From contig CAKTPI010000005.1 of NCBI GenBank assembly GCA_934591635.1, positions 1 through 64,000 of the forward strand: a DNA stretch of 64,000 nucleotides. Reading direction: 5' to 3'. The stretch is from an uncultured Oscillospiraceae bacterium. Lineage in GTDB: Bacteria > Bacillota > Clostridia > Oscillospirales > Oscillospiraceae. Shown here piece by piece: positions 32,813 to 42,743 of the stretch; position 1 is the stretch's first letter; the number at the start of each line of letters is the position of its first letter. The position numbers were made by a program, and so were the translations under genes. Below the pieces are notes generated by a model, which was not told the DNA's origin, did not search any database, and worked only from the letters and a program-made list of their open reading frames with translations.

Positions 32813-33826
32813 CTAGAAAAATAGCTTCAGTGCCTGCTCCTGAGCCTCAATTACCCGGTCGCACCACTGGTCGAATTCCGGATCTTCCAGCTGGAGCTCC
32901 GGGTGTGCCAGGATATTTGCAATTGCGTCGCGTACCCCCTTCTCAAAACGCACTTTGGGTAAGAAGCCAGGTACGGCCGCTTTCAACTTCCGATTGTCAA
33001 ATACGACGGAGTTTGCTTTGTCTCCAATCAGAGAGCCAAGCATGTCGTATTTCCCGGTGGCTGCCAGAAAATGAGAGGAGACATAGTATGGCTTCAGTTC
33101 AACACCTAAACAGGCCGCAATGGCACCGTAAATTTGATTCCAGGTCAGCGTCTCGTCATTTGTAATCTGGAAGGATTCTCCAATGGCGTGGGGATTGCCC
33201 ATCAGCCCCACATAGCCTTGGGCAAAGTCGGTATTGTGCGTCATGGTCCACAGACTGGTGCCGTCGCCGTGAATGATCACAGGCTTACCCTCCATCATCC
33301 GCTTGACCACCTGAAAGCTGCCATTTTTTCCATGTACACCCAAGGGAACATTACGATTGTCATAAGTGTGGCTGGGGCGAATGATGGTCACCGGGAAGCC
33401 GGATTCCCGGTAGGCTTTTATCAGTATTTCTTCACAGGCAATCTTATCCCGGGAGTACTGCCAATAGGGATTTGCCAAGGCGGTTCCCTCTGTGATGCGG
33501 TAGTCCGCCGCGGGTTTGTGGTAAGCAGAAGCAGAGCTGGTAAACAGGTACTGTTTGGTCTTTCCTGCAAATAGCCGGATATCCCGCTCCACCTGCTCCG
33601 ACCTGAAGCCGATGAACTGGCATATGCAGTCAAAGGACAGCCCTTCTATGGCGGCCTCCACACTGGCGGTGTCGTTGATGTCTGCCTGAATCCAGTGGAC
33701 GGTGCCGGGCATTTCCGCCCGCCGGGAGCCGCGGTTGAGTAAGTAAACCTCCCAGCCATTCCTGCAAAGCAATTGCGTGACAGCCATGCTGATGGTGCCG
33801 GTTCCGCCGATCATCAATACATTCAT
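32813..33826 (-). CDS. NAD-dependent epimerase/dehydratase family protein
   Basis: 337 residues, short-chain dehydrogenase fold. Start MNVLMIGGTGTISM holds the nucleotide loop; the catalytic pair is in YWQYSRDK (about residue 130), with FTSSASAYH for the serine. The fold resembles CSP41/sugar-nucleotide epimerases, but the substrate is unknown. The ATG at 33826 follows GGAGG; an upstream frame has only MAGGTP. It is the first gene of the operon with the symporter. Confidence 0.82.
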   Translation of the reverse strand: MNVLMIGGTGTISMAVTQLLCRNGWEVYLLNRGSRRAEMPGTVHWIQADINDTASVEAAIEGLSFDCICQFIGFRSEQVERDIRLFAGKTKQYLFTSSASAYHKPAADYRITEGTALANPYWQYSRDKIACEEILIKAYRESGFPVTIIRPSHTYDNRNVPLGVHGKNGSFQVVKRMMEGKPVIIHGDGTSLWTMTHNTDFAQGYVGLMGNPHAIGESFQITNDETLTWNQIYGAIAACLGVELKPYYVSSHFLAATGKYDMLGSLIGDKANSVVFDNRKLKAAVPGFLPKVRFEKGVRDAIANILAHPELQLEDPEFDQWCDRVIEAQEQALKLFF

Positions 33827-33862
33827 AGGTGTTCCTCCTGCCAAAGAAAAATAGACTCTTCC

Positions 33863-33932
33863 ATGTTATCAGATTCTGCCCAATCCGTCAAATAGAAATT
33901 GCCTTGACGAAGAAATTTGGAGATGCTATGAT
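33863..33932. promoter_or_regulatory. Divergent sigma-A promoters
   Basis: Minus strand: TTGACG (33891-33886), 17 bases, TAACAT (33868-33863) for the epimerase operon. Plus strand: TTGACG (33904-33909), 17 bases, TATGAT (33927-33932) for the HD gene. Confidence 0.65.
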
Positions 33933-33955
33933 AAAATAAAAAAGGATGGGCACAT

Positions 33956-34522
33956 ATGAAACCTGAAAATCTGCTGGAGCTTTTGCATACCGCCGGGAAG
34001 CTGAAGGATACTACCCGCCATTGCTACACTCCTGGCGGACGGCACGAAAGCGTTGCCGAGCACAGTTGGCGGTTGGCACTGATGGCCTTCTGGCTGCGTG
34101 ATGAGTTTCCGGAGTTGGATGTGAATCGCGTGGTGCAGATGTGCCTGATTCATGATTTAGGGGAGGCCTTCACCGGGGATATTCCGGTGTTTGATAAGAC
34201 TGCCGCCGATGAGGAGCGGGAGGAGCAACTGCTATTTTCCTGGGTGGACGGTATGCTGGAGCCTCTGCGCGCCGACATGCAGCAGCTCTACCGGGAGATG
34301 GAGGGGAGAGCCACGCCGGAAGCCAGGCTCTATAAAGCGTTGGACGGCCTGGAAGCCCTGATTTCCCACAACGAGTCTGATCTTTCCACCTGGGAGCCCC
34401 ACGAGTATGACCTCCAGATGACCTATGCCGAAGACCGCATGAAATTCTCCCCCTATATGGTTGCCCTGCGTGAGCAGGTAAAGCAGGACAGCATCCAAAA
34501 AATCAAGGATGCCGGGAAATAA
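33956..34522 (+). CDS. HD domain hydrolase (YfbR/HDDC2-like)
   Basis: 188 residues with HD motifs: ESVAEHSWRLALMA near residue 33 and LIHDLGEAFTGDIP near 62, and a distal D near EALISHNESDLS. The family dephosphorylates nucleoside 5'-monophosphates (5'-deoxynucleotidases). Cobalt or manganese would be bound by H..HD..D. It is a single gene with its own promoter and a terminator. Confidence 0.85.
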   Translation: MKPENLLELLHTAGKLKDTTRHCYTPGGRHESVAEHSWRLALMAFWLRDEFPELDVNRVVQMCLIHDLGEAFTGDIPVFDKTAADEEREEQLLFSWVDGMLEPLRADMQQLYREMEGRATPEARLYKALDGLEALISHNESDLSTWEPHEYDLQMTYAEDRMKFSPYMVALREQVKQDSIQKIKDAGK

Positions 34523-34569
34523 CAAGAAAGAAATGTCCGTTTTTTCAATCATAGCCTTGCGCTAAAGTA

Positions 34570-34617
34570 AAACACAGCCCTAATGAATGGCAATCTGCCT
34601 TCATCAGGGCTGTGTTT
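34570..34617. terminator. Bidirectional terminator between HD and MFS genes
   Basis: AAACACAGCCCT and AGGGCTGTGTTT form the outer stem with an inner TGAA/TTCA and GGCA/TGCC helix, U-rich on both sides. Confidence 0.85.
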
Positions 34618-35800
34618 ATGTTTGTTTTTGGTAGATTCGTCTGTAAATCCATCCGATTCCGGTTGCCAGTGCATAGGCGGCAAATGCTAACACAAATGGA
34701 AGCATTTTACCCATTTTATAAATCAGACCTGCAAACAGAGCACCGAAAATCCCGCCCAGAGCGGTCATGGATTGGTAAAAGCCCATGAGGCTGTTGCTGT
34801 TTTCCGCATTTCCCCGCATGGCGACCATGGACTGGAGCAGCGGCAGACGAATAACGTTTATACTGCTGTATAAAATGTAAATTGCGACAAATACATAGGC
34901 ACTGTCCCATATGAGAATCACACCAATAAGGGCGGTGCAGGCTTCCAGAATGTAGAGAAAGGTTTTGTTGATATCCGTTTTTTGCTGTAATTTGATGCAG
35001 ACGGTGGAATTCAAAACCAGGGTTACCAGTGCAATGATTCCTTTGAAAGTGCCGTTATAAGCGGAGGACATGCCGAACTGATCTTTGATGTAATAGTTAA
35101 AGCATTGCTCATAGGAATTTTGACCAATGGCAGAAACAGCCAGCACGGCAAAAACCAGGGCCAGTGGCAGGTTCATGTATTTGCCAACAGACTGAAAAGC
35201 ACGGAAGGGATTTACCTCTGCAATGGTCAGACACTTTGAAGATACCGGAGGCTTCTCGTCCTTGCAAACGAAAAGAAACAGAAAACCGCATGCAGCCAGC
35301 AGCACAACCTGCCAGAAGCAGGCAAATTCCGTAGAAACCAGCCCCATCATACCGCCTATAAAATAGCCCCCTGCTGCAGCAACAGAATGGGCGGTTTCTA
35401 ATGCAGTGAGATTTTTGTCCCGCTCCATGCTGCTTTCAGCGGTATGGAGGATGTAATTTGCAAAAGTGGTATAGCAGCCGCTGACAAAGACACCAGCAAA
35501 CATTCGTCCCAACACGATCGTCCATTCACTGTAGCCAAACATAAAAATCAATTGCCCCGCAGCATAGCCAACGCAGGAGATCAACAGAATTTTCCGGCTT
35601 GACCAAAGGTCGCTGAGCCTACCCCATAAAGGAGCAAATAAAAAATTCATCACCATCATAGCGGCAAAGGCAACACCAAACATAGAGCTGTCCAGCTGCC
35701 GCTCCACGATCAGGGCAGGTGTGACGGGGTGCACGAAATTAGCCGCCAGATTAAAAATGACGGTGGCTGCCAGGAACAGGAAGGTTCGCCTGTTTTTCAT
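34616..35800 (-). CDS. MFS transporter
   Basis: 394 residues with twelve predicted membrane helices. The loop 2-3 signature is seen in APLWGRLSDLWSSRK (about residue 57). The substrate is not evident. The ATG at 35800 follows GAGAGAC. It is a single gene on the minus strand, converging with the HD gene. Confidence 0.85.
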   Translation of the reverse strand: MKNRRTFLFLAATVIFNLAANFVHPVTPALIVERQLDSSMFGVAFAAMMVMNFLFAPLWGRLSDLWSSRKILLISCVGYAAGQLIFMFGYSEWTIVLGRMFAGVFVSGCYTTFANYILHTAESSMERDKNLTALETAHSVAAAGGYFIGGMMGLVSTEFACFWQVVLLAACGFLFLFVCKDEKPPVSSKCLTIAEVNPFRAFQSVGKYMNLPLALVFAVLAVSAIGQNSYEQCFNYYIKDQFGMSSAYNGTFKGIIALVTLVLNSTVCIKLQQKTDINKTFLYILEACTALIGVILIWDSAYVFVAIYILYSSINVIRLPLLQSMVAMRGNAENSNSLMGFYQSMTALGGIFGALFAGLIYKMGKMLPFVLAFAAYALATGIGWIYRRIYQKQT

Positions 35801-35887
35801 CGTGTTGTCTCTCTTTCCATATCCAGAATAGGGTCAGTATATCATATGATTAATTGAAAAGAAATAGGGAGTTGCAGAAAGAAAAAC

Positions 35888-35916
35888 TTGCAATTTTACT
35901 TTTTTATAGATATAAT
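35888..35916 (+). promoter_or_regulatory. Promoter of smc-ftsY
   Basis: TTGCAA (35888-35893), a 17-base spacer and TATAAT (35911-35916). Confidence 0.7.
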
Positions 35917-35956
35917 AAACTAATGTTTTTACAATTATTGAGCAAGAGGTTTTGAA

Positions 35957-38900
35957 GTGTATCTAAAATCGTTGGAATTGCAGGGCTTCAAGTCCTTCCC
36001 GGATAAGACACTGATTCGCTTTGGCGATGATATTACGGCAATTGTCGGGCCTAATGGATCCGGCAAGTCAAATATCTCTGATGCCATTTTGTGGGTGTTG
36101 GGCGAGCAAAGCTCCAAAACCCTCCGTGGCGCCAAGATGGAGGATGTCATTTTCGGCGGAACCCAGAAGCGGAGCGCCGTCGGCTTTGCGGAGGCAACAC
36201 TGACCTTGGATAATAGTGATCGGGCCTTGGCTTATGATGCCGATGAGGTGATGGTGACCCGCCGCTATTACCGCAGCGGTGACGGTGAATACTATATCAA
36301 TAAGCAGTCCGCCCGTCTGAAGGATATTAACGAGCTGTTTATGGATACCGGCCTGGGACGAGAGGGATATTCCAATATTGGGCAGGGGCGAATTGATGAA
36401 ATCCTGTCCCTCAAGAGCAATGACCGCCGGGAAATTTTTGAAGAAGCGGCTGGCATTTCCAAATACCGCCACCGCAAGGAGGAAACGGAACGGAAGCTCG
36501 TCCAGACGGAGGATAACCTGCTCCGCATTGGCGATAAGGTTTCAGAGCTGGAGCTCCAGCTGGAACCGTTGAAGGTGCAGTCGGAAAAGGCAAGAAAATA
36601 CTTGGAGCTGAAGGATGAACTCAAGGGGGTAGAGGTCGCAGTTTGGCTGGATAGCTTGGATAAGCTGTCAGCCGCCGCAAAAAAAGCGGAAGAGGACTAT
36701 GCCTCGGCATCCTTTGTTTTGCAGCAGGCACACGATGATTTGGATCGGCTCTACGCCCAGGCGGAAGAGCTGGGGCAAGCCCTGCATCAAAAGGATGGCA
36801 ATTTGGAAACCCTCCGTGTCAAAGTCAATATGTTCCAGGCAACCCATCAGCAGCTGGATGGTCAGATGGCCGTGCTGCGGGGAAATGTGGAAAATAACAA
36901 GTCAAACCTCGCCAGGATTGAAGAGGAACTGAAGGGGCAGGAGGATCGCTCCGGCGGCATTGTCAATCAGATTGCCCAGGCCGAGGTTCGGGTGAAGGAA
37001 GCAGAGGAAGCAATCACTGCGAAAAATCGCCGGTTAGAGCAGCTCAAACTGGATCTTGCTACGATGACAGCCAGTGCCCAAGGTATGACCAAACGCTTCT
37101 TGGAGCTGCGCAGCCAGGAATCCACGCTCGCCGCTGACATTGCAGGACGAGAGGCGGATGCCCGCGGCTTGGAGGAGAGCATTACTCAAAACGCACAGCG
37201 GCTGGAACAGCTGAATGATGACCTATCCTCCGGTACTGCCCGGCTCAATGAGGCGCAGAATTCTCTGAACCAGGTGCAGAAGCAGTTGAAAGAAGCCCAG
37301 GAGCAGGTGACTGCTGCCAATAATACTATCTCCGGCTACGCACTTCGCCAGGCTTCCCGCGGAAAACGGGTGGAAGATGTGCAGCAGCATCTTCGGGAAT
37401 TGACGGGTAAACTGGATTCTGTCACAGCGCGGGCGCGCGTGTTCCGAGCCATGGAACGGGATTTTGAAAATTATCAGAAATCTGTCCGAATGGTGATGCA
37501 GGAAGCAGAACGGGGGAGACTTCCAAACGTTCATGGGCCGGTATCCCGGCTGATTCGCACGGAGGATGCGTATACCGTTGCCATTGAAATTGGACTTGGT
37601 GCCGCCATGCAGCAAATTGTTGTAGGGAGCGAGTCGGACGGCAAGGCAGCAATTTCTTTCCTGAAACGAACTGGCGGCGGTCGAGCAACCTTCCTGCCTC
37701 TTACCGGCATTCAGGGCAGATTGCTGCAGGAAAATGGACTGGAGAGTTGCCGCGGTTTTGTGGGCATTGCGTCTCAGCTTGTGAACTGTGACAGAACCTA
37801 CCGTGGCATTGTAGATAACCTGCTGGGCAGGACGGTTATTGTTCAGGATATGGATAGCGCCATCTCCATGGCCCAGAAATATCGCAGCCGGTTCAAGATT
37901 GTGACGTTGGATGGTCAGGTCATGAACCCGGGCGGCTCCATGACCGGCGGTTCGGTGAATAAGGATTCGGGTATATTGTCCCGGGCAAATGAACTGGAAA
38001 AGTTAACCATCCAGGAAAAGCAGCTGCAGAATGATATCTTGGCCGCTCAGGCAGAGCAGACAGAGGCAAAGCGGCAATATGACCAGGTGGAATTCCAATT
38101 ATCTGCCGCACGGGATCAGCTTCGCGAGGCGGAGGACCAGGTGCTGCGGTTGCAGGGGCAGGAAAAGCAGTACCAGGTGATGGTAAATGCTATTTCCGAG
38201 GCAGAGCAGTCTGCGCGGCGGGAACAGGAAAGTTTGCAGGCGCGAACCCAGTCTGACCGGGAGCGCTGCGCAGGACAGAAAGCAAAGCTGTCTGTGCTTA
38301 ATCAGCAGCTTATCCAGTGCCGCGCAGATATTGCACAGCTGGAGGGAAGCCAAACGGAAACAGTTGATGCCACAGCTTCTATTAATGATCAGATCACGCA
38401 GCTGAAGACCGAAGCTGCGGCTTTGGAAGCAGAGCGGGGGACAGCCTGCTCGCACATTGAAGACCTGAAGAATCTCCGGTCTGCGATGGATGGCGATCGG
38501 GAAAAGAAGCTGCTGCTGATTCGCTCCATTCAGGAGGATACCACACAGCTCAATGGGCAGATTGAAGAGTTCCTTGCGCGTCAGGGGGAAAATGATACCC
38601 AAGCGCAGGACATGAATGCACAGATGGAAGCGGCTATCGCGGATCGGGCAAAGACTGAAGCCTCCAAAACCCTTTCGGAACGGGAGGCCCAGGAAAAGAG
38701 CAAGGATATTCTGAACATGGAGCGTGCCTGTGCACTGCTGGAACAGAAGAAGGTCACATCCTCCATGGAAGAAAAGCAGATCATCGACAAGCTTTGGGAT
38801 TCCTATAGTCTGACACCCAGTACTGCAAAGGAATTTCGTGGAGAAATTGAGTCTATTACGGCGGGGAACCGACGAATTGGCGAGCTGAAACGCAAGATTG

Positions 38901-39529
38901 CGGCACTGGGAACCCCTAATTTGGGCGCCATTGAGGAGTACGCCCGCGTTAACGAGCGATACACCTATCTTGCTGCACAGCGGGATGATGTGCTTACCTC
39001 CAAACGGGAGCTGGAAGGCATTATTCGAGATATCACCAAGGAAATGACCACAATTTTTGTAACGGAATTTCAGAAAATAGACCACTATTTTGGCCAGGTC
39101 TTTGAGGAAATGTTTGGCGGCGGAAAGGGACAGCTGATATTGGAAGACCCGGATAATCCTCTGACCTGCGGCATTGAGATTCGGGTACAGCCGCCCGGAA
39201 AGCAGGTAAAAACAATCACATTGCTTTCCGGCGGCGAAAAAGCATTCGTGGCAACGGCGCTGTATTTCGCAATTCTAAAGGTACGGCCTACGCCCTTCTG
39301 CCTGCTGGACGAGATCGACGCGGCACTGGATGACCGGAATGTGGATCGATTTGCGCACTATATGCACAATCTCAGCCAGAAGACCCAGTTTATTGTGATT
39401 ACACACCGGCGCGGCACCATGGAGGCGGCGAATGTGCTTTATGGTGTCACTATGCAGGAGCAGGGCGTTTCCAGCCTGCTGCGATTGGATTTGAATCAGA
39501 TGACCCAGATGCTGGGCATTGCAGAATAA
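35957..39529 (+). CDS. smc: Chromosome segregation protein SMC
   Basis: 1190 residues, the normal size. Walker A GPNGSGKSN at residues 31-39; a long coiled coil (about 165-500); the hinge (about 505-670, with GPVSRLIRTEDAY and GGGRATFLPL); a second coiled coil (about 670-1000); the signature LLSGGEKAFVATALY near 1095 and Walker B FCLLDEIDAALDD near 1115. It is a GTG start preceded by AAGAGG. It forms condensin with ScpA and ScpB; neither is in this window. Followed by ftsY after 17 bases. Confidence 0.97.
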   Translation: MYLKSLELQGFKSFPDKTLIRFGDDITAIVGPNGSGKSNISDAILWVLGEQSSKTLRGAKMEDVIFGGTQKRSAVGFAEATLTLDNSDRALAYDADEVMVTRRYYRSGDGEYYINKQSARLKDINELFMDTGLGREGYSNIGQGRIDEILSLKSNDRREIFEEAAGISKYRHRKEETERKLVQTEDNLLRIGDKVSELELQLEPLKVQSEKARKYLELKDELKGVEVAVWLDSLDKLSAAAKKAEEDYASASFVLQQAHDDLDRLYAQAEELGQALHQKDGNLETLRVKVNMFQATHQQLDGQMAVLRGNVENNKSNLARIEEELKGQEDRSGGIVNQIAQAEVRVKEAEEAITAKNRRLEQLKLDLATMTASAQGMTKRFLELRSQESTLAADIAGREADARGLEESITQNAQRLEQLNDDLSSGTARLNEAQNSLNQVQKQLKEAQEQVTAANNTISGYALRQASRGKRVEDVQQHLRELTGKLDSVTARARVFRAMERDFENYQKSVRMVMQEAERGRLPNVHGPVSRLIRTEDAYTVAIEIGLGAAMQQIVVGSESDGKAAISFLKRTGGGRATFLPLTGIQGRLLQENGLESCRGFVGIASQLVNCDRTYRGIVDNLLGRTVIVQDMDSAISMAQKYRSRFKIVTLDGQVMNPGGSMTGGSVNKDSGILSRANELEKLTIQEKQLQNDILAAQAEQTEAKRQYDQVEFQLSAARDQLREAEDQVLRLQGQEKQYQVMVNAISEAEQSARREQESLQARTQSDRERCAGQKAKLSVLNQQLIQCRADIAQLEGSQTETVDATASINDQITQLKTEAAALEAERGTACSHIEDLKNLRSAMDGDREKKLLLIRSIQEDTTQLNGQIEEFLARQGENDTQAQDMNAQMEAAIADRAKTEASKTLSEREAQEKSKDILNMERACALLEQKKVTSSMEEKQIIDKLWDSYSLTPSTAKEFRGEIESITAGNRRIGELKRKIAALGTPNLGAIEEYARVNERYTYLAAQRDDVLTSKRELEGIIRDITKEMTTIFVTEFQKIDHYFGQVFEEMFGGGKGQLILEDPDNPLTCGIEIRVQPPGKQVKTITLLSGGEKAFVATALYFAILKVRPTPFCLLDEIDAALDDRNVDRFAHYMHNLSQKTQFIVITHRRGTMEAANVLYGVTMQEQGVSSLLRLDLNQMTQMLGIAE

Positions 39530-39546
39530 AAGGAAGGAAAAAGAAA

Positions 39547-40449
39547 ATGGGATTTTTTGATAAAATCAAGCAAGGCCTTGCAAAAACCAAAGAAGCCATT
39601 GCTGAGACCTGGAATGACGTGTTCTCTGTTTCGGAATTGGATGATGATTTTTATGATGAGCTGGAGGAAAGCCTGATTCTGGCAGACTTGGGAATGGAAA
39701 CTGCTTCCAAGGCAACGGAGCGTCTGCGCAAAGCGGTTTTCAGTAAGCATATTCGCCAGGCGGATGAGGCCCGGGAAGAGCTGCGGAGGATCCTTGTGGA
39801 TATGCTGAATGTGGGAGACCCGGAACTGAAGCTGAAGACTCTGCCCAGCGTGATTTTGGTTATCGGTGTTAATGGTGTCGGTAAGACTACAACCATTGGC
39901 AAAATTGCGAAGCAGCAGGTGGATGCAGGGAAAAAGGTGATGCTGGTGGCGGCAGACACCTTCCGGGCTGCCGCTGCGGATCAGCTGGAAATTTGGGCAG
40001 AGCGCAGTGGCGCATCTATTGTTCGGCAGCATGAGGGCGCTGACCCTGCTTCCGTGGTGTATGACGGCATTCAGTCCGCGCTGGCAAAGGATTCGGATGT
40101 GATTATCATCGACACTGCCGGGCGGCTGCACAACAAGGTCAACCTGATGAACGAGCTGAACAAAATCAAGCGGATTATTGATCGGGAGCTGCCCAGAGCC
40201 TGCAAGGAGGTTCTGCTGGTTCTTGATGGAACAACTGGTCAAAATGGCCTCATTCAGGCAAAGCAGTTTAAGGAAATTGCGGGGGTTACGGCCATTGCAT
40301 TGACAAAGCTTGATGGGACGGCAAAGGGCGGTATTGTGATTGCGGTGGCGGATGTGCTGCAGATTCCGGTGAAATTTATTGGTGTTGGCGAACAGGAAGA
40401 CGATTTGATGCCTTTTAATGCGGAAGAATTTGTGCGGGCACTGTTCTGA
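39547..40449 (+). CDS. ftsY: Signal recognition particle receptor FtsY
   Basis: 300 residues, an SRP GTPase without the long acidic N-terminus of E. coli FtsY. P-loop VIGVNGVGKTTTIGK near residue 106; DTFRAAAADQL near 139; DTAGR near 190; TKLDGTAKGG near 253. It docks Ffh-ribosome complexes at the membrane. It follows smc directly and precedes rdgB by nine bases. Confidence 0.96.
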   Translation: MGFFDKIKQGLAKTKEAIAETWNDVFSVSELDDDFYDELEESLILADLGMETASKATERLRKAVFSKHIRQADEAREELRRILVDMLNVGDPELKLKTLPSVILVIGVNGVGKTTTIGKIAKQQVDAGKKVMLVAADTFRAAAADQLEIWAERSGASIVRQHEGADPASVVYDGIQSALAKDSDVIIIDTAGRLHNKVNLMNELNKIKRIIDRELPRACKEVLLVLDGTTGQNGLIQAKQFKEIAGVTAIALTKLDGTAKGGIVIAVADVLQIPVKFIGVGEQEDDLMPFNAEEFVRALF

Positions 40450-40458
40450 GGAGAGAAA

Positions 40459-41064
40459 ATGAAAGTCGTATTAGCAAGTAAAAATAAACATAAATTAGAA
40501 GAAATCAGTAAGATTACAGAAAAGTTTGATATGGAGCTGGTGCTGGAATCCGAGCTGGGCGTAGACATTGATGTGGAGGAAACAGGCTCTACCTTTGAGG
40601 AAAACTCTTTCATCAAGGCAAATGCCGTCATGCAGGCCACGGGGCTGCCTGCATTGGCAGATGATTCCGGTATCGCTGTGGATGCGCTTAACGGTGAGCC
40701 TGGCATTTATTCAGCACGATATGGTTTTGACGAAAGCCTGGATGATTGGGGACGGCTCCAGCTGCTGCTGAAAAACACGGAGGATGTTCCGGATGACAAG
40801 CGGCAGGCAAGGTTCGTTTGTGTAATCACTTTGGTGACGCCGGATGGGCAAACCATCCAAGCCAGAGGCGAAGTGCACGGCATGCTGCTCCGTGCACCGG
40901 CAGGAGAGAATGGATTTGGCTATGACCCCATTTTCTATTATCCGCCTTTCGGCAAGACGTTGGCAGAAGCCAGTGCAGAAGAAAAAAATCAGGTTTCTCA
41001 TCGAGCAAATGCGCTTAAGGTGTTCTATCAAAAGCTCAAGGAGGCAGGTTATGCTGACAAGTAA
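40459..41064 (+). CDS. rdgB: XTP/dITP diphosphatase
   Basis: 201 residues of the Ham1/RdgB family, which hydrolyses non-canonical purine triphosphates to protect DNA and RNA. Motifs: ASKNKHKLEEI near the start, ADDSGIAVDALNG near 73, and GENGFGYDPIFYYP near 152, with SHRANAL near the end. Its last 14 bases overlap yhbY. Confidence 0.95.
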   Translation: MKVVLASKNKHKLEEISKITEKFDMELVLESELGVDIDVEETGSTFEENSFIKANAVMQATGLPALADDSGIAVDALNGEPGIYSARYGFDESLDDWGRLQLLLKNTEDVPDDKRQARFVCVITLVTPDGQTIQARGEVHGMLLRAPAGENGFGYDPIFYYPPFGKTLAEASAEEKNQVSHRANALKVFYQKLKEAGYADK

Positions 41065-41524
41065 GGAACGTGCAGAGCTGCGTGCCCAATCAAATCCCAT
41101 CGAAACAACGCTGATGGTTGGAAAGAGCGGCGTAACCGAGGCGGTGATTGCCGAGGCTGAGAATTTGCTGACGGCCAGAGAACTGGTGAAGGGAAAAGTG
41201 CTGGAAGGCGCTTTGATGTCTCCACGGGAGGTTAGCGATGCCATTTGTGAGGCAACTGGAGCAGAGGGAATTACGTGTGTCGGCTCCAAATTTGTCATCT
41301 ATCGCTTCAGTGAGAAGTGTCAGCAGGAGCGTAATCAGACAGGCCGTGCCAAACGCAAAGCAATACCGGCCAGCAAGTCTGATCCGGTTCGAAAGGGTAT
41401 TCATGCTCGCCGACAGGCAGAGAAAAAGGTAAAGGAGCAGCGCAATGCCTATTTCCGGGAGCAGGCCATTGAAAAGGCCATCGAGCGGGATCGTGAGAAG
41501 CAGCTCCGGAAGAAAGAGAGATAA
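41051..41524 (+). CDS. yhbY: YhbY family RNA-binding protein with basic tail
   Basis: 157 residues. The first 95 residues are a CRS1/YhbY domain (SNPIETTLMVGKSGVTEAVI, ARELVKGKV, GSKFVIYR), which binds 23S rRNA precursors during 50S assembly. A further 60 residues are very basic and charged, ending KKER; most YhbY proteins stop near residue 100. The ATG at 41051 lies inside the rdgB end. Confidence 0.88.
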   Translation: MLTSKERAELRAQSNPIETTLMVGKSGVTEAVIAEAENLLTARELVKGKVLEGALMSPREVSDAICEATGAEGITCVGSKFVIYRFSEKCQQERNQTGRAKRKAIPASKSDPVRKGIHARRQAEKKVKEQRNAYFREQAIEKAIERDREKQLRKKER

Positions 41525-41550
41525 CGATTTTAAACAGAGGAGGGCTGGAA

Positions 41551-42729
41551 ATGGAACGTATTGGCATATTTGGCGGTAGCTTTAACCCACCGCACCTTGG
41601 CCATATCCGGGGCGCCGCAGAGGCTGCAAAAGCACTGGGGCTTTCAAAGGTATTGCTCCTCCCGGCCTTCCAGGTTCCGCATAAGCTTAATCAGCCTGGG
41701 ATGCCTACGGCGCTGCAAAGATTGGAGCTGACCCGTCTTGCGATACAAGGCGAGCCGTTGCTGGAAGTGAGCGACCTGGAGGTTTCCAGAGGGGGAAAGA
41801 GCTATACCTGGGATACAGTGTGTGAGCTGCGCATTCAGTATCCCAATGCGGATTTTACGCTTCTGTTGGGTTCCGATATGTTTCAGTGCTTTCCACAGTG
41901 GATGAATGCGGATAAGATTATGCAGACTGCTGACATCGCTGTTTTGTCCCGTGGAGAAAAGCGGGAAACAGGATTGAATGCACTCACCGCGGAGAGGCTC
42001 CGTGCGGGCGGTGTAAAAGTTACGATCCTTCAAAATCCAATTACGGAGATTTCTTCAACCCAACTGCGGCGGCTTCTGGCCTTTGGCTGCGGCGATGAAT
42101 TTCTCACAGCCGGAGAGATGAATTATATCCGGAGCAACGGACTGTATGACGCAGGTGCCAACTGGAAGAATCTGCCAATGGATGAACTGCAGACCGTTGT
42201 TGTCCGCCTTCTGAACCCCAATAGGGTGCAGCATGTGCTCGGATGCCGGGACACCTGCGTGGCTTTAGCCCGGAAATGGGGCGCAGATGTCACAGATGCG
42301 GCCAGAGCGGGCCTCTTGCATGACATTACAAAGGCGCTGGATGGCCCCTTGCAGTTGACATTATGCAGAGCCTATGGTAGAATTTTAGACAATTTTTCCA
42401 GGAAATACCCGAAAACGCTCCATGCACTTACCGGAAGCTTGGTTGCTCAACGGATTTTTGGAGAAAATGAACGTGTGGTTTCGGCAATTCGAAGCCACAC
42501 CACAGGAAAAGCAGGCATGAACCTGCTGGAGACCATTGTATATGTAGCGGACTATATGGAGCCGAACCGGGATTTCCCCGGTGTGGAAAAGCTGAGAGCG
42601 CTGGCTTTTTCAGATTTGACAGGTGCCTTGAAATTGGGCTTGGAGATGACCCTGGAGCATTTGAAAGATCAGCAGTGCGAGGTTTCTCCGGAATCCAAGG
42701 CCGCACTGGATTATTTGAATCGCGCTTAA
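41551..42729 (+). CDS. Fused nicotinate-nucleotide adenylyltransferase NadD and YqeK HD hydrolase
   Basis: 392 residues with two enzymes in one chain. Residues 1-195 are NadD: GGSFNPPHLGHI (nucleotide motif) and EISSTQLRRLL near residue 168, which makes deamido-NAD from nicotinate mononucleotide. From residue 205 the chain is a YqeK-type HD domain: RVQHVLGCRD near 228, AGLLHDITKA near 253, SHTTGKAGM near 313 and YVADYMEPNR near 333. YqeK hydrolyses diadenosine tetraphosphate. In B. subtilis these are adjacent separate genes. The gene follows yhbY by 26 bases. Confidence 0.92.
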   Translation: MERIGIFGGSFNPPHLGHIRGAAEAAKALGLSKVLLLPAFQVPHKLNQPGMPTALQRLELTRLAIQGEPLLEVSDLEVSRGGKSYTWDTVCELRIQYPNADFTLLLGSDMFQCFPQWMNADKIMQTADIAVLSRGEKRETGLNALTAERLRAGGVKVTILQNPITEISSTQLRRLLAFGCGDEFLTAGEMNYIRSNGLYDAGANWKNLPMDELQTVVVRLLNPNRVQHVLGCRDTCVALARKWGADVTDAARAGLLHDITKALDGPLQLTLCRAYGRILDNFSRKYPKTLHALTGSLVAQRIFGENERVVSAIRSHTTGKAGMNLLETIVYVADYMEPNRDFPGVEKLRALAFSDLTGALKLGLEMTLEHLKDQQCEVSPESKAALDYLNRA

Positions 42730-42743
42730 AGGAGAAGAAACCT

